Positions 17,737 through 27,844 of a DNA stretch of 64,000 nucleotides are shown here, in pieces. Source of the stretch: Chloroflexaceae bacterium (GTDB lineage: Bacteria; Chloroflexota; Chloroflexia; Chloroflexales; Chloroflexaceae); NCBI GenBank assembly GCA_025057155.1, contig JANWYD010000012.1:97389-161388 (forward strand), given 5' to 3'. The position numbers and the translations under genes were made by a program. The notes beneath the pieces were generated by a model that was not told the DNA's origin, made no database searches, and saw nothing but the letters and a program-made list of their open reading frames with translations. The number at the start of each line of letters is the position of its first letter. The first letter of the stretch is position 1.

Positions 17737-18043
17737 AGCTCTTCTCGCATCGGCGCTGCCTCAACGGTTGCCCGGCCCGGCCGGGTCGAGGCTGGCGTCG
17801 CCATAGAGGGCAAGTGTACAGTATGAGCGTACAAAAAGCTGCTCGGTGATGCACGCGCCGGGTGCGTAGTTCTCGGCTGATTCCCATAGACAGCCGCGGT
17901 GATCATCCACCTGGATGAGTGGATGCGCCAGGCGCCGTGAAATACTCCATTTTGCGTGATGCGCTCTCCTCGCATTTGGATTATGTTACCCCCGTCCCCC
18001 GTGGGACGTCGCAGGTCACGACCGCAGCAAAAGGAGTACACCG
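17737..18043. other. Intergenic region between MFS remnant and META gene
   Basis: This divergent region should hold the promoter of the META-domain gene. I see an AAGGAG ribosome site at its right end (about 18031-18036), but no convincing -35/-10 pair, RNA gene or repeat. Confidence 0.4.
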
Positions 18044-18610
18044 ATGTACAGATTGTTCCTCCTTGCCCTCCTGGGTCTCATCGTCGCGTTCAACGGCGCG
18101 CCTCGCGCCATGGCCCAGGGCAGTCTCCCCAGCGAGATCACCGGCTCAACCTGGGAGCTTGTGAGCCTGACACCCGCCGGCGGCAGCGCCGAAGATACGA
18201 CCGGCGGCGGGATCACCATGGCCTTTGGCCCCCAGAACGCGGTGAACGGCTCCGGGGGATGTAACAATTACCGCACGAGTTACACTACCACGGGCAGCGG
18301 CAAGATTGACTTTGGACCGGCGGCGGCCACGCTGCGGGCCTGCCCCGAGCCGGAGGGCTCGCGGGAGGGGCGCTTCTTCGTTGCCCTGGATGCGGTCAAC
18401 GCCTATCGCCTCGACGCCGGCCGGCTCATCCTGAGCGCCGACGACGGGACCGAGCTTGTCTTTACCGTGCAGGCTGCCACAGGCGGCGCGACGCCGCCCA
18501 CGACGCTCCCCGGCACGGGCGGCGAGAGCCACGCCGCGCTCTGGATGGCGCTGGCCGCGGCCGTGCTCGGCGGCGCGGGGCTGGCCCTGCGTCGCGCGGC
18601 TGCCCGCTAA
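18044..18610 (+). CDS. Secreted META-domain protein with LPGTG sorting-like tail
   Basis: A 188-residue protein. It has a signal peptide (about 1-25, ending AMAQG), then a META/HslJ-like domain (about 31-143): GSTWELVSL, the typical GSGGCNNYR at 69-77 and LRACPEPEGS. C73 and C100 could pair. The C-terminus reads LPGTG (155-159), a hydrophobic helix (165-183) and RRAAAR, exactly the layout of a sortase sorting signal. The protein would therefore be exported and either covalently anchored by a sortase or simply held by the helix. No sortase gene is in the window. A strong AAGGAG site precedes the ATG. A repeat element is inserted right at its stop codon. Confidence 0.9.
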   Translation: MYRLFLLALLGLIVAFNGAPRAMAQGSLPSEITGSTWELVSLTPAGGSAEDTTGGGITMAFGPQNAVNGSGGCNNYRTSYTTTGSGKIDFGPAAATLRACPEPEGSREGRFFVALDAVNAYRLDAGRLILSADDGTELVFTVQAATGGATPPTTLPGTGGESHAALWMALAAAVLGGAGLALRRAAAR

Positions 18611-18612
18611 GT

Positions 18613-18936
18613 CGTCTGTGAACGAAGTTTCCTTGCATTTCTGCCCCCCTCCCAACCCCCCCCCCCGTTGGGGGGAGGCGCCGGACTCCCTCCCCCAGCG
18701 GGGGAGGGTTGGGGAGCTCTCAGGTGTAGGGTTTTTCGAGCGCGAAGGGGTTTTCGGCATTCCAATGCGCTTCCGATCCTCACCCCCTGCCCCCCTCTCC
18801 ACCTATGGTGGAGAGGGGGAGTTGGGTGTCCTGATGCCCCAGATGGCGAATGCGACGCGAGGATGCGCCGGAAAACCGTACACCTGAGAAGGGTTGGGGA
18901 GGGGGTGGAGTTACCGGAAAACTTCGTTCACAGACA
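18613..18936. repeat. Family-1 element interrupted by a family-2 element
   Basis: The family-1 copy has ends CGTCTGTGAACGAAG and CTTCGTTCACAGACA. It is flanked by a 7-bp direct repeat GCTAAGT (18606-18612 and 18937-18943), which suggests a target-site duplication. The left copy of that duplication includes the stop codon of the META gene. Its right arm is split by a family-2 element at 18717-18889. Confidence 0.85.
18717..18889. mobile_element. Family-2 MITE-like element (173 bp)
   Basis: Terminal inverted repeats CTCTCAGGTGTAGGG... and ...TACACCTGAGA, with an internal CT-rich/GA-rich hairpin. It is flanked by a perfect 12-bp direct repeat AGGGTTGGGGAG (18705-18716 and 18890-18901), as expected after transposition. 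It has no coding capacity. It lies inside a family-1 element. Confidence 0.85.
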
Positions 18937-18962
18937 GCTAAGTAAACGACCCCAGGAGAGCA

Positions 18963-21353
18963 ATGCTGCCCATACACCACCTTTTTCGCGTCCTTTTCTA
19001 CCCTGTGCTGCTGGGGGTGCTGCTGGCAGCCTGCGCCGCGCCGCCGGCGCCATCACCCACCGCGACGCCCCCTTCCGCGGCCACGGTGACCGTCGCGCCT
19101 ACCACGACGCCTCTCGCTGCCCGGGCCTACCGGTTGGGCCAGGCTGATGTGAGCGTGGAGGTGGGCGGTGGCGTGGTCGAACCCCTGGAGCTGCGGGGCA
19201 CGATTGCCGCTCCGGCAGGCGCGGGCCCGCACCCGGTGGCGCTCGTGCTCCACGGGAGCCACGCCGTCTGCCCGATGCAGCCTCAATCGCCTGAGGAGCC
19301 GATGATCTGCCCCCAGGCGACCCAGTTCCGCAATGACCCCGGGCTCGGCTATCTGCTGGAGGCGCTGGCCGCCCAGGGCGCGCTCGCGCTCGCGCCGGAC
19401 CTGAACACCGCCTTTCGGGCCGAGTTCGGCGGGCTTGAGCAGGAAACGGAACGGCTGCGGTTCGTTGTTGAGCGGCACCTGGAGCAACTGGCGGCTGGCG
19501 CCCCCGCCTTCGGCCTCGACCCCGGCCTCACGGTGGACCCGGCGCGCCTGTACCTGATCGGCCACTCGCTGGGCGGCAACGGGGCTTACGAGATCGCCGC
19601 CGCCTGGGCGGAAGATGTCCCGGCGCCCGGCGGGTGGGGGCCGGCTCGCGCCCTGCTGCTGCTCGCCCCGCCCGTGGCGGGCGGGTTCGACAGCGTTCCC
19701 CCGCTCGACGTGCCGCTGGCAGTGGTACTGCCCGAGTGTGACGGCGATGTCTCCTCCCTTGAGGGCCAGCACCACGTTGAGGCTGCCCGGCTCGACCCGG
19801 GCCGGCGCAGCCCGGCGGTGGCGTACTTGCTGCAGGGCGGCAACCACAACTTCTTCAACGCGGCGGTTGAGCTTGACGATGGCCAGCGCTTCTTGAGCCG
19901 CTGCCTGCCCGAGGCCCCGCGCCTTTCCCGCGAGGGCCAGGAGCAATTCCTGGCCGGCCTCGCCCCGGCGCTCCTCAGCGCCTGGGAGTCGGGCGACGCT
20001 AATGCCATCCCCGGCCTCGATCCCACCCGGCCCGTCCCCACGACCCTCTACGGCGCGCCGGTGCTCCTCGTCCCGGTCGCCCCGGCGGAGCAGCGCCGCC
20101 CGATCTTGCCCGGCGCCGCCAGCAGCGAGTTGAGCACCGGCCCGCTGGGCGGGGCGGTGCAGGTCGAGGGCGCAGAACTCGACTTCTGCCCCTACGGCAT
20201 GGCGGGCAGCGGCAGCCCATGCCGCCCGGGTGTCAGCAACCCCGGCATGCCCGCGCAACTGCACCTGGCCTGGGACGCGCCCGGCGCGGCGCTGCGGGTC
20301 GCCATCCCGCCGGCGTTCGCCGACGCCTCGGCGGCCAGCGCGCTGCAACTCCGGCTCGCCGTCGACCCGCTCGACCGCCGCTCGCCCGCGGGCGAGATGC
20401 AGCGTATGCGCGTCATCCTGCGCGATGGCGCCGGCGGCGAGGCCGCGCAACTCGTCACGGTCGCCTTCCCGCCCGGCAAGGTGCTGGGCGAGAACTGGTT
20501 TGGCCATGTCTTCCCGGGCACGATCCGGCTGCCCCTGGCGGCGCTCACCGGTGTTGACCTGGCGCGGCTGGCCGAAGTGGCGCTGCGTCCGGAGAATCCA
20601 TCCGGCGCCCTTTTCCTCGCCGACATGGAGCTGGTAACGGACGGCGCGGCCATCAGCGGCCCGCAGTGGCCCTCGCCCTTCCGCAGCCTCAGCGGCGCCG
20701 TCGCCGTACCCGAGTTGAGCGACGCGCCCGCGGGTAGCCGGCTGATTGTGCGGCTGGAGTTTGCCGTCAACGACGGCGAAGACCGGCGCTTTGTCACCAT
20801 CCAGCCCGTAGCGGTAGCAGGGGCGCCACCCTTCCCCTTTGCGCTCCGTTACCATCAGGCCGCGATCGACGACCGCCGCGACTACGTGGTCGACGCGGTC
20901 CTGGAATTGCCGGACGGCCAGTCGTTCAGTTTGCCGGCGCCCGTGCCGGCGATCACGGACGGGGCGCCGCAGCAGGATATTGCCCTTGAACTGGCGCGGG
21001 TTGTCGTCGTGGAGCCCACACCGGTCCCGACCGACCGAACCTTTCGACTGACGGTGCGCGCTCCCGCGGGCCAGCCCTTCCCGCCGGGGGCGCAGGTCAG
21101 CGTGACCCTCTCGCGCCTTGACGCAAGCGGCATCGGCGTCGACACGCTCGCCGTCGCCGACGCGACGATCGGCGATCAATCGGCAGAGAACGTCCAGATC
21201 GAGGCGCCCTACTGGAGCGGCGCGGTCGAGCCGGGCGCGCCGTATGGCGTCAGCGTTATGGTGTTCGCGGCGGACGGCTTCACCCGGCTCGCGGAAACCG
21301 ACGGCAACATCCCGGTTGATCTGACGACCGGCGAAGCCGTCGTGGAGCTGTGA
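18963..21353 (+). CDS. Lipoprotein with alpha/beta-hydrolase domain
   Basis: A 796-residue surface lipoprotein. The signal ends in a lipobox LAAC with C24 as the lipidated residue, followed by a Pro/Thr/Ala linker. The hydrolase domain (about 60-380) has VALVLHGSH for the oxyanion strand, GHSLGGNG with nucleophile S202, and NHNFFN, a likely catalytic-His region. The C-terminal half (about 400-796) is beta-rich with no named domain and may bind substrate or the cell wall. It should be an extracellular esterase or amidase, resembling platelet-activating-factor-acetylhydrolase/chlorophyllase-type enzymes. AGGAG precedes the ATG. No operon partner is visible. Confidence 0.85.
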   Translation: MLPIHHLFRVLFYPVLLGVLLAACAAPPAPSPTATPPSAATVTVAPTTTPLAARAYRLGQADVSVEVGGGVVEPLELRGTIAAPAGAGPHPVALVLHGSHAVCPMQPQSPEEPMICPQATQFRNDPGLGYLLEALAAQGALALAPDLNTAFRAEFGGLEQETERLRFVVERHLEQLAAGAPAFGLDPGLTVDPARLYLIGHSLGGNGAYEIAAAWAEDVPAPGGWGPARALLLLAPPVAGGFDSVPPLDVPLAVVLPECDGDVSSLEGQHHVEAARLDPGRRSPAVAYLLQGGNHNFFNAAVELDDGQRFLSRCLPEAPRLSREGQEQFLAGLAPALLSAWESGDANAIPGLDPTRPVPTTLYGAPVLLVPVAPAEQRRPILPGAASSELSTGPLGGAVQVEGAELDFCPYGMAGSGSPCRPGVSNPGMPAQLHLAWDAPGAALRVAIPPAFADASAASALQLRLAVDPLDRRSPAGEMQRMRVILRDGAGGEAAQLVTVAFPPGKVLGENWFGHVFPGTIRLPLAALTGVDLARLAEVALRPENPSGALFLADMELVTDGAAISGPQWPSPFRSLSGAVAVPELSDAPAGSRLIVRLEFAVNDGEDRRFVTIQPVAVAGAPPFPFALRYHQAAIDDRRDYVVDAVLELPDGQSFSLPAPVPAITDGAPQQDIALELARVVVVEPTPVPTDRTFRLTVRAPAGQPFPPGAQVSVTLSRLDASGIGVDTLAVADATIGDQSAENVQIEAPYWSGAVEPGAPYGVSVMVFAADGFTRLAETDGNIPVDLTTGEAVVEL

Positions 21354-21403
21354 CCAACCCTGGCAGTGGCAGGAACTGAAAGCCTTTTCAGAGCCATGGG
21401 AAG

Positions 21404-21428
21404 TGGGGCAATCCTCAGGATTGCCCCA
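21404..21428. terminator. Bidirectional terminator-like palindrome
   Basis: Inverted repeat TGGGGCAATCC / GGATTGCCCCA around TCA. It lies between two convergent genes and overlaps the stop codon (21415-21417) of the receiver-HTH gene. No long T-run is present. Confidence 0.55.
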
Positions 21429-22500
21429 TGAGGCCCAACAGATAGCTCCAGAGTTCCTGCAAGGAGGTCAGAGCGCGGCTGTAGAAGCCGGGATCAAACA
21501 CGGCAATGGCGCCGAAGCCCAGGGCAAGAGCCAGCGCCACGGCGATCAGCGGGATGAGCCAGCGTGGCAGGCTACGCGACGCGGGCGCGCCTCCCAGCGA
21601 AACAGGCGGCTCCGGCGCCTCCGGGCTGAACTTGCTGCCGAGTTCTTCGAGCACCGCCGCGGGATCAACCCCCAGGTGTTCGGCATAGCGCCGGATCATA
21701 TCCAGGGCCGCCGGGCCGCGCGGCAGCAAGGTGAACTTCTCGTCTTCGATCGCCTGGAGGTAGGACATGCGAATGTGCAGTTCGTTCTCGAGCTGCACCA
21801 GGGTCAGGTGGCGGCGCAGGCGTTCCGCGCGCAGCCGCGGGCCGAAGCGCGCCGCCTCCTCCTCGCTCAGGATCGCCGAGGTCGGCGGCGTCTGGCTGCG
21901 AGCAGGGGGAGGCGCACGCAGCAGGGCCATCTCTTCGGCCTCGGACATGAACACCGCCTCGTCGTGGTGGTTGCGCTCAGCCCGGCGTCTGTTCTTCGAC
22001 CGGGGTTCCGGCGCGACATGGGGGCGCGCAGCAGGCGCTGGCGACGGGGAAGGTTCTGACATGCCGGAGGAACCAGCGGCGGGCGCAGGCGCGGCAAGCG
22101 AGGGCGCACCGACCGCAGCCGCGGTCGTGGTTGCCACGCCAGGAGCAAGGGTCTCACCCAGACGGGCGCGGACGCGCGCCACCAGTTCCGCTGAGCGGTA
22201 GGGCTTGGCGATGAAATCGACGGCGCCGGCCTCGAAGGCCCGAACCACATCTTCCTCCCGGGCCAGCCCGCTGAGCACCATCACCGGACGTTCGGAAGCC
22301 AGGCGTTCGAGCGCCTCCCAGCCGCGCCCGTCGCCAGCCCGCACGTCCAGGATGACCAGATCAGGACGCTGTTCGGCAAACAGGCGCTCGCCATGAACCA
22401 CATCGCTGCTGCGGGCCACCTGAAAGCCAGCGGCCTCGAGTTGCGCCGCCAGGCGCGTCAGCAAGGTCACATCATCGTCTATAATCAAAAGAGAAGCCAC
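21415..22500 (-). CDS. Receiver-HTH-transmembrane fusion (RodZ-like regulator)
   Basis: A 361-residue protein with an unusual order of parts. Residues 1-115 are a full receiver domain: D8-D10, phospho-acceptor D52 in LVILDVRAGDG, S77 and K99 in IAKPYRS. A disordered Pro/Ala linker (about 116-205) follows. Residues 213-288 match the helix-turn-helix of RodZ (HTH_25: LRAERLRRHLTLVQLENELH and YLQAIEDEKF). A single membrane helix (about 314-335) and a short outer tail end the protein. RodZ itself links MreB to the wall machinery; a receiver fused to a RodZ-like unit would put cell-shape or envelope control under phosphorylation. The start is GTG at 22500, with AGGAG 7 bases upstream. It is divergent from mnmG. 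Confidence 0.85.
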   Translation of the reverse strand: MASLLIIDDDVTLLTRLAAQLEAAGFQVARSSDVVHGERLFAEQRPDLVILDVRAGDGRGWEALERLASERPVMVLSGLAREEDVVRAFEAGAVDFIAKPYRSAELVARVRARLGETLAPGVATTTAAAVGAPSLAAPAPAAGSSGMSEPSPSPAPAARPHVAPEPRSKNRRRAERNHHDEAVFMSEAEEMALLRAPPPARSQTPPTSAILSEEEAARFGPRLRAERLRRHLTLVQLENELHIRMSYLQAIEDEKFTLLPRGPAALDMIRRYAEHLGVDPAAVLEELGSKFSPEAPEPPVSLGGAPASRSLPRWLIPLIAVALALALGFGAIAVFDPGFYSRALTSLQELWSYLLGLMGQS

Positions 22501-22594
22501 ATGGGTGCTCCTGTGCGGGTGCAAGGCGCGCGTCGCATCCGCCCGGGCGCTGATGAACCGCGCTCCAGGGCGATTATTGTCGCTTTGGGGCGCT

Positions 22595-22603
22595 ATTATA
22601 GCA
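22595..22603 (-). promoter_or_regulatory. Extended -10 promoter element for the receiver-HTH gene
   Basis: On the minus strand the sequence reads GTGCTATAATAG, an extended -10 (TGnTATAAT) about 95 bases before the GTG start. No -35 box fits at 16-18 bp. The same TGTGCTATAAT-like motif precedes mfd, nrdR and the LysJ-like gene. Confidence 0.45.
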
Positions 22604-22609
22604 CGGCAT

Positions 22610-24592
<1,983 letters not shown>

Positions 24593-24729
24593 CGCCTCCG
24601 GGGCCGATGCACGGTCTGCCTCCAGCCGCGGGATCGGGGCGGCGAGGCTGCCACGCCTAACGAAAAACTCGGGGTTCGGGGCAAGCCCCGAAGACGTTGC
24701 AACTGCGCCGGGTGATACGTTGCAAATTA

Positions 24730-24759
24730 ATGACAAAAGGTGTGCAATTGTGGTATGCT
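24730..24759 (+). promoter_or_regulatory. Candidate promoter for the alpha/beta hydrolase
   Basis: A -35-like ATGACA (24730-24735) and an extended -10 TGGTATGCT (hexamer 24754-24759) are separated by 18 bp. The local region is unusually AT-rich for this window. The ATG of the hydrolase is 86 bases downstream. Confidence 0.45.
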
Positions 24760-24844
24760 ACTAGTGAGGATCACGGTATTGAACGGAAGGGCCCGGCAGG
24801 GCTGCGCCCTGTCAGGGATTACCCTTCTCCGCTGCTAAACGATT

Positions 24845-25732
24845 ATGAATCCAGTAACCACCACAACCGCCGCCCCCACAACCGAGCGGCGCTATACCAT
24901 TACGGAACGTTACCTTGACGGACCGCAGGGGCCGATACGCTACTGGGCCTCCGAGCCGCGCCACGGCCTGCCGGTCGTGTTAATCCACGGCTACGGCGCG
25001 CTGATCGAACATTGGCGCCCGATTATGCGTCCAGTAGCGCGTCGGCATAGCCTGTTCGCGCTCGATCTGTACGGTTTCGGCTACTCGGCCCGGCCTGCCG
25101 GCCTGCCGAGCCGCGAGCGCTGGGCCGATCAGGTGGCTGCGTTTATTGACCGGGTGGTAGGCAGCCCGGCAGTGGTGATCGGTCACTCCATGGGCGGGGT
25201 GGTCGCCAGTGAAGTGGCCCGGCGCCACCCGGCGCTTACCCGCGCCCTGGTGCTGGTCAACAGTTCAGGCATGCAGCCCTACGAGCGCCCGCTGACCCCG
25301 ACCGACCGGCTCCTGCTTAATGTCATTGGCGCACCCCTGGTCGGCGAAACCATGGCCGGCATCTTTGCCAACGAGTGGGGCGTGCGCCAGGCGTTGCTCG
25401 CCTCCTATCACCGCAAGGAGCGGGTAACCCCCGAACTGGTGCAGACCTTCGCCGGCCCGTTGCGCCGCTATGGTGCAGGATCGTACCTGGCCGCAACGCG
25501 CAACGCGACCAACCTGGTGATCGAGATGCGCCCCGGCGAGTACACAGGCCCGACGCTGCTGATCTGGGGCGCCGAAGATCGCTCCATCCCCCCCTCGGAC
25601 GCCGAGGCGATCAAGCGCCTCTTCCTGCCCCAGGCCGAGATTATCATTCTGTCCGAGAGCGGTCACTGCCCCTTCGACGAGACGCCCGAGGCGTTCTGCG
25701 ACGCTCTGCTACCCTGGCTGGAGCGCCTCTGA
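24845..25732 (+). CDS. Alpha/beta-fold hydrolase
   Basis: A 295-residue alpha/beta hydrolase. VVLIHGYGA forms the oxyanion-hole strand, GHSMGG (about 117-122) contains the nucleophile Ser, and SGHCPFDE supplies the catalytic His near the end. The charge-relay Asp is probably in WGAEDRS. This looks like the family of esterases and C-C bond hydrolases (BphD/MhpC-like). No signal peptide is present, so it is cytoplasmic. The substrate cannot be deduced. No clear ribosome site is seen before the ATG. It converges on the Pro/Thr-rich protein gene, with a strong palindrome between them. Confidence 0.88.
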   Translation: MNPVTTTTAAPTTERRYTITERYLDGPQGPIRYWASEPRHGLPVVLIHGYGALIEHWRPIMRPVARRHSLFALDLYGFGYSARPAGLPSRERWADQVAAFIDRVVGSPAVVIGHSMGGVVASEVARRHPALTRALVLVNSSGMQPYERPLTPTDRLLLNVIGAPLVGETMAGIFANEWGVRQALLASYHRKERVTPELVQTFAGPLRRYGAGSYLAATRNATNLVIEMRPGEYTGPTLLIWGAEDRSIPPSDAEAIKRLFLPQAEIIILSESGHCPFDETPEAFCDALLPWLERL

Positions 25733-25786
25733 CGGCTCATCAGACCCGCGGGGCTGCAGCTTCCCAGGCCGGCGTATAGCGTGGAG

Positions 25787-25817
25787 AGAGCCGGGGAAAC
25801 CTGGTTTCCCCGGCTCT
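25787..25817. terminator. Bidirectional terminator with GGGAAACC core
   Basis: A perfect 15-bp inverted repeat (AGAGCCGGGGAAACC / GGTTTCCCCGGCTCT) with one central base, exactly between two convergent genes. It is the cleanest member of the recurrent GGGAAACCnGGTTTCCC family. Confidence 0.7.
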
Positions 25818-25837
25818 GCTCGTGTTTCTCCCGATGT

Positions 25838-26782
25838 CTACGGCGCGGGGGTGCGGGCGGGCGATGGCGGTGCGCCCGCCGTAGGCGCCGCTGGAGGGGC
25901 GCCGGTGGGCTCCTCTGGAGATGGCGGCGCGGGCGTTTCGACTGGCGCCCTGGTGGGCGCTTCCGGGAACGGCGGCGTGGGCGTCTGGGCTGGCACCGTG
26001 GTGGGCGTTTCTGAGGGGAAGATAACCGGTGTCTCGATGGGAATCTCTCCAGGCGGCGACGTGGGAGACGGAACCACTACCTCGGTCGCAGTCGGCGCTT
26101 CGGGAGTGATGGGAGTCAATGCCCCCGGCGTATTCGTTGGCGCCGGAGGGGGCGGGATATAGATTGGCGGCGCGAAAGTTGCCGTGGGCGGCAGGGGGCT
26201 GGCGGTAATGGCCTCAATCGTTGGCAGAACCGACGCGGTTGGCGTGGCGCTGGCCGTGGGCGTGCTCGAGGGCCGCGCGGTCGGCGTTAGCGTCGCCGCT
26301 CCCGTGGCCGTTGCAGCGGAAGACGGCCCCAGGATGCCGGGTTCTGGCTCTCCAGTCAACGTTGGCGCCGGAGGAGGCGAGCCGCCCGAAAAGGCGCCCT
26401 CGCGGACCAGACTCAGACCTGCGAGCGAGTAGATCACCAGAATCACTCCCAGCAGAGTCAGCAGCAGCCCGTAGACTGCGCGATCGCGGGCGGGAAGACC
26501 CGCCAGCCAGCCGCGCAACCCGCCGGTGGAGGCAAGCGCCGGTTCGACGCTCGGAGCAGTGGCCGGCGCCGGCGTTGATGGAAGCACCCTGCCCGTGTAT
26601 AATGGGCATCTGATATGATTGGCGGAAAGGCAAAAGGCGCTCTGGTACTCTGGCGGAGTTGAGGGGATCTCTTGAGCCTGGCCGGTAGCGTAGCAGCGAT
26701 GCTCAGGCGTGGGTGAGGCGAAACGTATCGCCTGGTTCTGCTTAAGCCCGAGATATGGACAATGGGCGGTTGGCTCGAACAT
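25838..26782 (-). CDS. Membrane protein with Cys-rich head and Pro/Thr-rich tail
   Basis: A 314-residue protein. The N-terminal 60 residues hold four cysteines (C8, C30, C51, C59) in the pattern HCPYLGL...HRCYATG...FCLS...RCPLY, probably a metal or Fe-S binding fold that would face the cytoplasm. A membrane helix (about 103-126) follows. The rest (about 130-314) is a low-complexity Pro/Thr/Ala/Ser-rich stalk, probably outside the cell. The same Cys pattern occurs, from memory, in LysM-containing proteins of Chloroflexi; no LysM is seen here. The ATG at 26782 is chosen because the Cys fold begins there and a good promoter lies just upstream (26820-26848). Function unknown. Confidence 0.75.
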   Translation of the reverse strand: MFEPTAHCPYLGLKQNQAIRFASPTPEHRCYATGQAQEIPSTPPEYQSAFCLSANHIRCPLYTGRVLPSTPAPATAPSVEPALASTGGLRGWLAGLPARDRAVYGLLLTLLGVILVIYSLAGLSLVREGAFSGGSPPPAPTLTGEPEPGILGPSSAATATGAATLTPTARPSSTPTASATPTASVLPTIEAITASPLPPTATFAPPIYIPPPPAPTNTPGALTPITPEAPTATEVVVPSPTSPPGEIPIETPVIFPSETPTTVPAQTPTPPFPEAPTRAPVETPAPPSPEEPTGAPPAAPTAGAPPSPARTPAP

Positions 26783-26819
26783 ACGTGGTGAGCGTTTTCG
26801 CTGGGACGTTACCGCTTCC

Positions 26820-26848
26820 ATTATAGAACCCGGTTTGGGTAGCGTCAA
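26820..26848 (-). promoter_or_regulatory. Sigma-70-type promoter (TTGACG-17-TATAAT)
   Basis: On the minus strand a -35 TTGACG (26848-26843) and a perfect -10 TATAAT (26825-26820) are spaced by 17 bp. This is the best canonical promoter I found in the window. It would start RNA near 26813, about 30 bases before the ATG at 26782 of the Cys/Pro-rich membrane protein. Confidence 0.7.
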
Positions 26849-26866
26849 AAAAGCGCAGGTGCCCGC

Positions 26867-27601
26867 ATGCGTGTCGTTATTGTCTCTGATATTCACTCAA
26901 ATCTCGTCGCTCTGGAGACAGTTCTGGCCGCTGTGGGCAGTTTTGACGACCTCTGGTGCCTGGGCGATACCATCGGCTACGGCCCGCGCCCGAATGAGTG
27001 CGTGGCGTTGATGCGCCAGTACGCCAGCAAAGCCCTCACCGGCAATCACGACCTCGCCTGTCTCGGCAAGATCGATCTGCAGGATTTCAACCCCGATGCG
27101 CGCCGGGCCAATATCTGGAACGGCGCGCAACTCAGTGCAGAGAATCGCGCCTGGCTCGAGCAACTCGCCCCGGCCCTGCCGATTAACGAGCGCTTCTTTC
27201 TCGCCCACGGCAGCCCCCGTGAGCCGGTCTGGGAGTATTTGCTCTCGACCGAACAGGCCGCCAGCAACTTCCTGGCATTCGACCAGCAAGTGTGTTTCAT
27301 TGGCCATTCCCACGTCCAGCTCGGATTCCGCGTCCGCGACGGCTTTGACCGCTGTGAACGCTTTCTGGCCGACCGCCAGCGGGTGGTTGAGCTCGAAGAG
27401 CACTCGCGCTTTATTATCAACCCCGGCAGCGTCGGCCAACCCCGGGACCAGGACCCCCGCGCGGCCTATGCGCTTCTCGATACCGACCGCGGCATCGTAA
27501 CCTTCGCTCGGGTGGAATATGACGTGCGCGCAACCCAGCGCCAGATGATCGAGGCGCGGCTGCCTGGCGCGCTGATCCGCCGCCTGGAGTACGGGATGTA
27601 G
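26867..27601 (+). CDS. Metallophosphoesterase (YfcE/MJ0936-like)
   Basis: A 244-residue calcineurin-like phosphoesterase. The five metal-binding motifs are all visible: SDIHSN (D8, H10), LGDTIGYGP, GNHD, AHGSP and GHSHVQ. The compact form without a long C-terminal domain fits the YfcE-type phosphodiesterase group. It should be cytoplasmic; its natural substrate is unknown (cyclic nucleotides or phosphoesters are typical in vitro). It is divergent from the Cys/Pro-rich protein gene and its promoter region overlaps that gene's leader. Confidence 0.92.
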   Translation: MRVVIVSDIHSNLVALETVLAAVGSFDDLWCLGDTIGYGPRPNECVALMRQYASKALTGNHDLACLGKIDLQDFNPDARRANIWNGAQLSAENRAWLEQLAPALPINERFFLAHGSPREPVWEYLLSTEQAASNFLAFDQQVCFIGHSHVQLGFRVRDGFDRCERFLADRQRVVELEEHSRFIINPGSVGQPRDQDPRAAYALLDTDRGIVTFARVEYDVRATQRQMIEARLPGALIRRLEYGM

Positions 27602-27844
27602 GGAAGCTGCCGGTGTGCTCCTTGCTCCGACCCTTTCAGCGCTCTCCTGGATAAAACGTGCTGGAGAAAGATTATCGAGCGTCGCGACCAGACGATGAGC
27701 GGATCGTCATCCGCCGAGCGCACGCTGTTGAGCCACGCGCAAGCGCCGCCACGCATGCTGGCGCTGCAGCGAGACGTCATCTCGGTGAGGGTTGCCGGGA
27801 CTGTGGCCCCCTACGGGAACAGGGCTTGAAGAAGCGAAGAATCC

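Noticed and set aside
18146..18887. Frames running through the nested repeats after the META gene
   Set aside because: They read through two inserted repeat elements and end in repeat-derived peptides; similar peptides appear at every repeat copy.
24600..24720. Possible RNA gene between mnmG and the hydrolase
   Set aside because: No conserved fold or consensus motif could be seen; only a promoter candidate is supported.
27602..27844. Possible riboswitch upstream of uppP
   Set aside because: A short inverted repeat (GGAT...ATCC) is present, but no known riboswitch consensus could be matched.
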